Shown in pieces: positions 57,101 through 64,000 of a stretch of DNA of 64,000 bases. The translations under genes and the position numbers were made by a program. The notes beneath the pieces were generated by a model. It saw only the letters and a program-made list of their open reading frames with translations. It was not told the origin of the DNA and did not search any database. Position 1 is the first letter of the stretch, and every line of letters starts with the position of its first letter. Source of the DNA: Coccinella septempunctata (lineage: Eukaryota; Arthropoda; Insecta; Coleoptera; Coccinellidae); NCBI RefSeq assembly GCF_907165205.1, contig NC_058196.1, positions 27,074,501 through 27,138,500 of the forward strand. Reading direction: 5' to 3'.

Positions 57101-58388
57101 CGGAATGTCAGAGGCCCGAAAAGAATCTCCGACGGGCCCGTATGTTATACGGCCCGCATAGATCAAACGGTTGGCCCTATAAATCCGGGGGTGCGCGGTC
57201 GCTACCTTGTCTCGGGAAGGGTTGCGCGACGTATTTATGGGTTTTTAATTCGTCGTCCAAATTTGTTGGGGTTACCGATTACGTTTCGAGATTTACAGGT
57301 TTCTTTAATTTGTTGGTTGTATGCGGACACGCCCACCTGCGTCTTTTCAAAAGGGAATAGATGAGAAAATTAGATAGGATCCGTTACGTTCCGTCGTTTT
57401 CGGATGGAGAGTAATGGCGTGTCAGGGCGGAATTTATTTGCTTCTTGTCGCATTTGGAAATTCAGACCGATATTTCATGGGGTGGCGGGATGGTCACGTG
57501 TTAAATCATAGACCGGTGGCAGGGGGTCCGAGGGGATGGAACGGTGGATGAGATATGAAACGACAAATGACGAAGGTCTTGGTGTTTTCGGATCTGTCGA
57601 ATACCTTGAGATTGTTCGGGGCAGATTATAAATTCGAAATTTTTTGTAAATTTAATTTATATTTTAACGAGAAGTTTGGGGACGAATTATAAAATCGAAA
57701 AAATCCAAACTGAATTGTAGTTGCTCGAAAAATTAACAATAAATAGAAAAAATCTGGTAATAACCGAAAAATTAATTTTAAAATATTTTTGAGCCGAACT
57801 CTGAATTTACTAGATACAAGTAAAATTTAATATTATAATTTACCTACACGAGGAACCGTGGCTATTCATAAATCTTCGGAATCAAAAGAGGTAATGAAAT
57901 TTCAGTATTATAGTGAGAAAAAATAATGGCAAATAATCCCTCGACCAACCCCTTGGGCCCTCCAGAACAGGGGGGCAGGGGCTGGGGAAATTCAAGAAGA
58001 CCCCCTACTTGAGATGTATCATTTGAAAGCTCGTTTAGAATGCTCAAAAATGGAACTAAAAATTGTTAAACAATAATAAAATGCACATCCTGTATCCTGT
58101 ACATTATGGAAATATAAGATAACTCATTTCGGATATCGCCTGTTTTTAGGTTTTTTTTTTTCGTTTATTCCAATTTGTTATTTATTCGTTTATTCGTTAC
58201 AAGCACTACATTATTAGATTCATAATTGAATTTGTGACTGTAGAACGAAAATCTAAAAATTCGGGTAGAATTTAAATATTCTTGGCTGGAAGTATTCAAA
58301 ATAATTTTCCTTTTTTAACATAAAAATTTGTTTGTTACAGGCTATTTTATATCGATTGAAATTTATTTTGGGAGGATTTTGCATCTCT
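54111..58388. other. Unique sequence, mixed composition
   Basis: CpG-rich DNA occurs at about 56930-57200. Plus frame 55694-56161 (155 codons) and plus frame 56930-57364 (144 codons) have no known domain. CAGGGGGGCAGGGGCTGGGG near 57965 is G-rich. Nothing else can be supported. Confidence 0.4.
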
Positions 58389-58532
58389 TCATAAACTTTT
58401 TAGGGTTTTCACTCCCAATCTCTGAAACAAAATCAAATTAGTGCAAGAATTTACGCAGGAGCAAATCGTTGATTTCATTTTTAATTGATTTTGTTTCAGA
58501 GATTGGGAGTGAAAACCCTAAAAAGTTTATGA
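58389..58532. repeat. Perfect 48-bp inverted repeat (hairpin)
   Basis: The left arm (58389-58436, TCATAAACTTTTTAGGG...) is the exact complement of the right arm (58485-58532, ...CCCTAAAAAGTTTATGA) over 48 bp, around a 48-bp AT-rich loop. AGGCTATTTTAT occurs just after the right arm (58533-58544) and again at 58339-58350. This could be a transposed copy made by template switching, a tiny foldback element with a 12-bp duplication, or the source of a hairpin RNA. No protein is encoded. Confidence 0.9.
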
Positions 58533-61500
58533 AGGCTATTTTATGTTTTGAGGAATATTTGAATATTAATAAATAAAAATCAAAATAATTATTAATTAAA
58601 AAATCCTCTTCCATTTTATCGAAAAAAAAATTATTTATTCTCTCTCTTTTTAAACCAGGGGTGATGCGCAACGGGGTGAAATTATTTGATGATTGATTTT
58701 ATAGTAGAAGAGGTCTCTAGAAAAAAGATATGATCTGTCATATTTTCATGTAGCCTAGAAAACTATACCATTTATTTTCCAGCCATAAGTTTGTTTTGTT
58801 TCGTTTTTCCGTACTTGAAATTAAATGAAATTTTGTCGAACTTCTTGAATATTTTAAATATTCAAAACCTGGTAAAATGTCTCTGTATAATGTTAAGTGA
58901 AAGGGAAAAATATTCTCAAAAACGAAATTTATGGGGATATTGCCACCTGAAGATGCTATTACTTTAGCGAACCAAGTGTAGTTGTTATAAACTATTGAAA
59001 ATCGGGTATTTCAGTTTCAAGCTTAGTGCTTTCGTGGTTTCTTCTTAAAATTCACATTTTCATAATCAGAAACCATTAAAACGTCGCAAATCAAGTCGCC
59101 TAATGGGGTTTCGGGGCTCGGACCTTGCGCCGCCACGAAATTAGCCGCAGCATCTTATCCTTCACGTCACGGACGTGTTGAAAATGAGCCGGCGAAAAAA
59201 ACTGGTCGCCCCGTACGCAAAAACCGAACCGATTGTTCTGCCCGGCGTCTATTTAATATTCCAAACGGCAAAAATAACGAACGACGAGGCGTTCCGCAGA
59301 AACCCGGCTCAAAAATAATAGGAGCGCTCCGAAGGGGGCAAAAAGTGTTAATTAACGAAGTCCACGAAGGGGGGACACGTCCCTATTAAGGAGCAAAAAT
59401 CCGGGACCACAATCCGGGCATTAATAAGAACAATCAAACGTCCTACGGCGAGAGGTATAGATTCAAAGATGGAATCGTACCGCAGCGACCTCACACGGAG
59501 GAATAGCTGAAATGGTTCAGATTTTCCGAACGAGGGACGTTGGTCATACCTAACGACGTGTAAACAATGTCAGCGTTGCCTTTTTAGCCGTTTCTAGGTA
59601 CATACGGCGACTTTGCGAGCTGTCCGGTGCCGTACCGTTAGCAACAATTGCAATCAAGACGAATCTTAATTAGTGACCACCCAAGAGAATAGTTTCGTGC
59701 CCCCTGGGGGGCGGGGGGCTTTACGGCAGCACTCGACAGAGAGAAATCAGTCCTCGGCAAGACACCTCACCCATTAGCACGAGCTAATGGTTGACTATTT
59801 TTAGCCAAACCGGAGAAGAACCTCGTCCTGAAAAATTTCGCTGATTGTGGAGCAATTCGATCGCTAATTGTTTTTTGCAAAGGCACCGTGAGTTAGTCGA
59901 TCTCTCGGACTGCTCACCAGAGGGCAGTTATTTTTATTTCACGACATGCCCTCAATTCTGTCGGGCTCTTACGACACTACCGTATGAGTTTTAAATTGAA
60001 TGATTACGGGAGGAATTCGAATTTTTTGCGAACGCTGGATTCTTCTTGTTCTACGATGTATCGGGCATGGAAATTACTAGAACATAACCTCAAACTGGTT
60101 ATCTTCAAGAAACTATATACTTGAATCATGTTAAAATTGGAATTTTTATTTCAATGGAATTTTTCCCGCAGCAATTTGAAATTCTCTCTCAGTTAAATCA
60201 TTATTTTAATTTAATTCGTCCTGCATTTTTTTAAACAATAATCACTCCAGACATTTCTATATTTACATTATATTATCAACATTAATTTGATATCGTAAGG
60301 TTTTTTGGTTAATATATTTTCATTATTATTTGGAATTTTATTAATATTCTAAGGAGTCACTAGAAATCATTAGAAAATAAAATAAAATGGAACTGATAAA
60401 CAATAACTAAGTTGCTGACCCTAGAATAAAAAAGTTTTTTCTACGAAAATAAGTTTGTTTATTTCGAAACTGATTCCTACGGAATTTTTATGCACTCTAA
60501 CTTCTGGATGATAAAAGTACATATTTTTTCGCTATTAATTGACCAATTGAATAATTCAAATGGAGAATTCACCTGATTCAATCGTTTTGTTCCCGTGGAA
60601 TTTCCAAACGGTCGAGAATAATTTCAGCTAAACGGTTTTCAGCACATGAATAAGACATTAGACATAAAGCAGTGTCTATGACTAAAAATTGATACTTAAT
60701 TATATCTTGGCAGCCTGTTAATGGCGGTCATGGTATGCCTCTGATAAAGGTATAATCATTAGAAGCGGATAGATCGCAGTACACATTCGCAGGTGTATTT
60801 TAATTTGATTTAAATTAATTGAAGTGTTATCTCCCTGTTTGGCCAACAATACTCATTCTAAGTGGCCTTTCCTAAAACGGTGGTAAAATAATTGAGCCGA
60901 TCAAGGTTTCTAATCGCGGACATTTCATGTATTCGCCGAAAGTAAAGATGACAATTTTAATTGGCGCGGAATTACAAAGTTGGCGACAAAGATACGGTTT
61001 CTGATCAAAGGTGGCGGCTTCTTTGAAAACTATACCGCCAATTCATTTAGTCATTAAGTATAATTTCTCATGTGCTCTATCAGGGGTATGAAAAGAACTC
61101 ACACAAGAGCGTAAATGATGGAGTATTTACATTCAGTATTTATCCAATTTTTTCACAAAATACTGTGTAGAAATAACAAGGAAATTTCATATTGAAGCCA
61201 ATAAAGTTGAAAAAATTGCAATTCGCAAACAAATCGAAACGAACAATTTCACATTTCACTGAATAATTATCATGTTAAAAAAATTTCCATTTTAACATAA
61301 CACAAATATTTTAGTACATAGTGAAATACAAAAAATAAATAAAAATAATTTTCAACCAATTTGCAATTTGTTTGTAATAATTTTTGTTCATTGCCAAAAT
61401 TTATATTTCAAGATATATTATCAAATAAAAATATCTTTATGGTATATATAGATCTCTATCAAATATAGTTCTTAAAATTTAATTTGTTTGCATAGTGAAA

Positions 61501-61565
61501 AATTCCCTTTCTTCGAAAATTGAACCATGATCGATATTAAGTAAGCAAGTATATCATACATACCA
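58533..61565. other. Unique sequence with CpG-rich block 59080-59780
   Basis: The 59080-59780 block is GC- and CpG-rich, including CCTGGGGGGCGGGGGGC near 59702. The remainder is AT-rich. No gene or element is recognised. Confidence 0.4.
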
Positions 61566-61612
61566 AACGAGAAGACATCGGAAAAATGTTTACCTGAAAA
61601 AAAAAAAGTTGT
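61566..61612 (-). promoter_or_regulatory. Recursive splice site candidate 3
   Basis: On the minus strand a run of eleven T leads to CAG (ending 61594) joined to GTAAAC (61593-61588). The acceptor is strong. The donor matches the consensus at GTAA but not at its last two bases. A further donor-like TTTG|GTATGT lies about 30 nt downstream. This is weaker on the donor side than the site at 24465. Confidence 0.4.
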
Positions 61613-64000
61613 CAATGAGATGCTCAACACTGATAATTCAAATATGGAAAAAATTTATCGTCTTCGAACCACTTTGTAAGGAAGTCTTTGCGTCTCTCGT
61701 GAGCCCGATGCATAAATTTTCGAAATCCCAGAACGAGTTCTCGAAAAGAAATTAATCCGTTATCCGCAGCAGCAATAAAGCAAAATTCGTGAACGGTGTC
61801 TACAGTCTACATAAATTCCCCATTACGGGCTATTCAAGTGAATAATTCCCCCCTGGATTTATGACTTAATCGCAGCGTGCATCTAGAAATCGAAAAGTCG
61901 AAAAAAAAAAAGAAAAATACCCTACGACGACAAAACGAAACCGTAAAAGAAATAAAGGAAAATAAGAGAGCGCTGAGAGAGCCAATTAAAAATGTACTTT
62001 AACCAAATGAAAATTAAGCATGTGACGAACTTTAATGAAGTCGACATGAAGGACGGCCTGAGATACAGGTCGGACTGGTCGGACGCCATTACTCATCGCT
62101 TTTATTTTGATTTTTAGATCGCTGCAAACGGCTGCGTGGCTTGTTTTTGTTTCCCTGCATGCGATCTGAATTCCATTCTACGGTGCGTTTCTTTTCCAGT
62201 CGCAGATTTTTACCAATGGGATTGTTCCCTTGTCTTCGTTCCTCTTTGTGTCGTTATAGCAATATCCTTCGATACGTCAAGAAATTCAACTAGTGTTATT
62301 TTTGTTCATTCAATATAAAGGGAGTTTTTTTTTTAAGAGAAAATGCACCCAAAAATTTGGAAACATATTATTCATTGAGACTTACGATTTATCGAATATT
62401 CGAGGAATAAATATTAAAAAATATTTGTTGTTTAAGTCGAATAAATAGTAAAATGTGGCAATTTAGGAGGGGGCATATTTTTTTCTTGTCCCTTCGTAAA
62501 TTCTCTTCTTCTTCCAAGGATTTTTTTCGTATTACAGGCACAAATAAAATTATTTGAGCAATAAATAAATGAATATTTGAGGGGGGCAAAATTATATCGA
62601 TAAATGTAAAATCTGAGAATTATTGTTAATTAAATATCTAATTTATTGAGGAAAAAAATGTGGATTTTTATTTTATTTCAATTTTTCTGACGGTGATGAG
62701 GAGTAACTCTTCGAATGCTTTGAAATTGGTCTCACGGCCTCCTAACCGGCCGGGATTGATTTGTAAATCGTTGCTCGTCGCCGTGCAGAAGTATAAATAT
62801 AATACCATAATTTAGTGATTTCTTCCATCGTCTGGGTCACGTTCGCCACAAGTACATGCAATAATAAATAGGCGATATGGTCCGGAGCGCGTGCAACTTC
62901 GTGTGGGTATAAACATGTCCGTCTGTCCGCTCTGCTCTGAGTCTAGAGGAGTTCATTAATGCAGTCGGTTTGGTAAAATGCCATTAGCCTGCAGCCAGTC
63001 TAAATGATGACTTTAAAATTACATTTGCATACTATCAGGAGCGTATAGAGGTATACACGAGACGAACCAAAATAGAATAAAACAAAGAGATTACGTCAAA
63101 CCGCAAATTATTGTAATTATTTATGAAGATAAATTGCCGTTTCAAGTAGCTAATCTGGTATCAGGGCATCGGCTGGCCATCGACTCCGAACCTTTTTTTT
63201 CATACTTTATCGCTTTCAGACCACCCTTCCAGCGTATCGAAATATCCGAAAAAGGTCCCATCGAATTTGGAAGATTTTTGGAAAGAATTTACACTATACT
63301 TTTTTTTTCCAGTGAATTGAATGGAATAAAATAAAAATTCACATAAATAGATATACACATTTGAATTTCTCATGAAAATGTTGATACATAGATTTGCTTA
63401 TTGATTTTTATAAATATTCAAAAATTTTATTATCAATATATCATTTTTTTAAATAATTATATTTCTTGTGTTTCAGATGCTGGACTGGGAATAACAAGTT
63501 AGAAAGAAGAAAAATATAGATATGTGGAAATTGAACAGATTAAATTAATTAAATAGGAAGACGATTAATGCTGAAAAATTGATATTTTCGAAAATTTTGA
63601 TATCGATGAAATGAAAAACTGCCTTATCCTCAAAGCATCCGTATGAAAAATGCAAACGATAAGGATTTCCGTTCCAAAGGTTGAGATAAGATTAACCCCA
63701 ATCTGCAAAATGTCGAATGAGCCCAACAATAAATAATGGTCCTTATTATACTGCAAATACAAAAGTATTCGGCTGTTGACCCTGCTGGCTTGGAAGAAGT
63801 GATAAGATCAAGATATTTTTCCTAGAATCTTCCAGTGTGGTCGAACACATAAATATCAATAACACATATAATAATAATGGGGTAGAACTATCTCGGGAAT
63901 AAATCAATATCAATATCGAAGTACTTGAAACACGTTTTCGGTTTCGCGAATGCCCCGATGCCAAACCGTCCAAGAATTCTTTAATTCACGGTGTAAGATT
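61613..64000. other. Unique sequence to the window end
   Basis: Mostly AT-rich, with a more balanced stretch at 62700-62990. Frames of 60-75 codons have no recognisable domain. Confidence 0.4.

Overview
This window is eukaryotic nuclear DNA, almost certainly from an arthropod and most likely an insect. The sequence is AT-rich with many short CpG-rich blocks, no open reading frame exceeds about 206 codons, and none has the look of an intact conserved protein. There are short TTAGG-type strings, and the mobile-element relics (pogo/Tigger, PIF/Harbinger with MADF remnants, piggyBac-like MITE, jockey-superfamily and other non-LTR retrotransposons, a possible Penelope-like end) are typical of insects. 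I cannot fix the order or species. No tRNA, rRNA, CRISPR, operon or bacterial gene was seen.

The window reads as intergenic or, more likely, deep intronic sequence. Three sites on the minus strand (near 24465, 46779 and 61594) have a pyrimidine-tract CAG joined directly to a 5' splice-site-like GTGAGT or GTAAAC. This is the form of recursive ('ratchet') splice sites, which mark very long introns in insect developmental genes. The first is followed 67 nt downstream by a second donor (CAAG|GTAAGA), like an RS-exon. A possible short zinc-finger exon remnant near 19585 is on the same strand. My working model, an inference, is that the window lies within a giant intron of a minus-strand gene whose coding exons are mostly outside it.

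Layout. 0.6-3.8 kb: two copies of a MITE with about 100-bp inverted ends (called M1 here), one split by a 915-bp pogo/Tigger relic with a TA duplication, the other abutting a second pogo relic. 5.6-8.2 kb: decayed LINE reverse transcriptases, one with a 260-bp tandem duplication. 10.1-11.0 kb: two opposed LINE 3' ends. 11.44-12.34 kb: a PIF/Harbinger-type element with a TTA duplication. 12.3-26.1 kb: mostly unique AT-rich sequence with CpG-rich islands and the first recursive-splice candidate. 26.1-27.2 kb: the best-preserved M1 copy and a foldback element with hammerhead-like arms. 28.4-29.7 kb: an interleaved duplication with a 7-bp minisatellite. 30.7-31.1 kb: a decayed transposon-type gene. 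32.95-33.17 kb: a piggyBac-like MITE. 35.4-36.1 kb: M1 again. 37.3-39.3 kb: a CACTG-ended MITE with a 356-bp tandem duplication and a foldback element. 40.8-42.2 kb: a LINE inserted into another LINE with a clean 12-bp target duplication. 43.2-44.4 kb: an inverted-repeat element. 45.2-46.1 kb: M1 split by an LTR-like insert. 46.8 kb: second recursive-splice candidate. 48.9-49.9 kb: pogo-like motif cluster. 53.4-54.1 kb: an old degenerate tandem array. 58.4 kb: a perfect 48-bp inverted repeat. 61.6 kb: third recursive-splice candidate.

No set of genes here works together as a pathway. The content is layered mobile DNA over what may be regulatory and intronic sequence.
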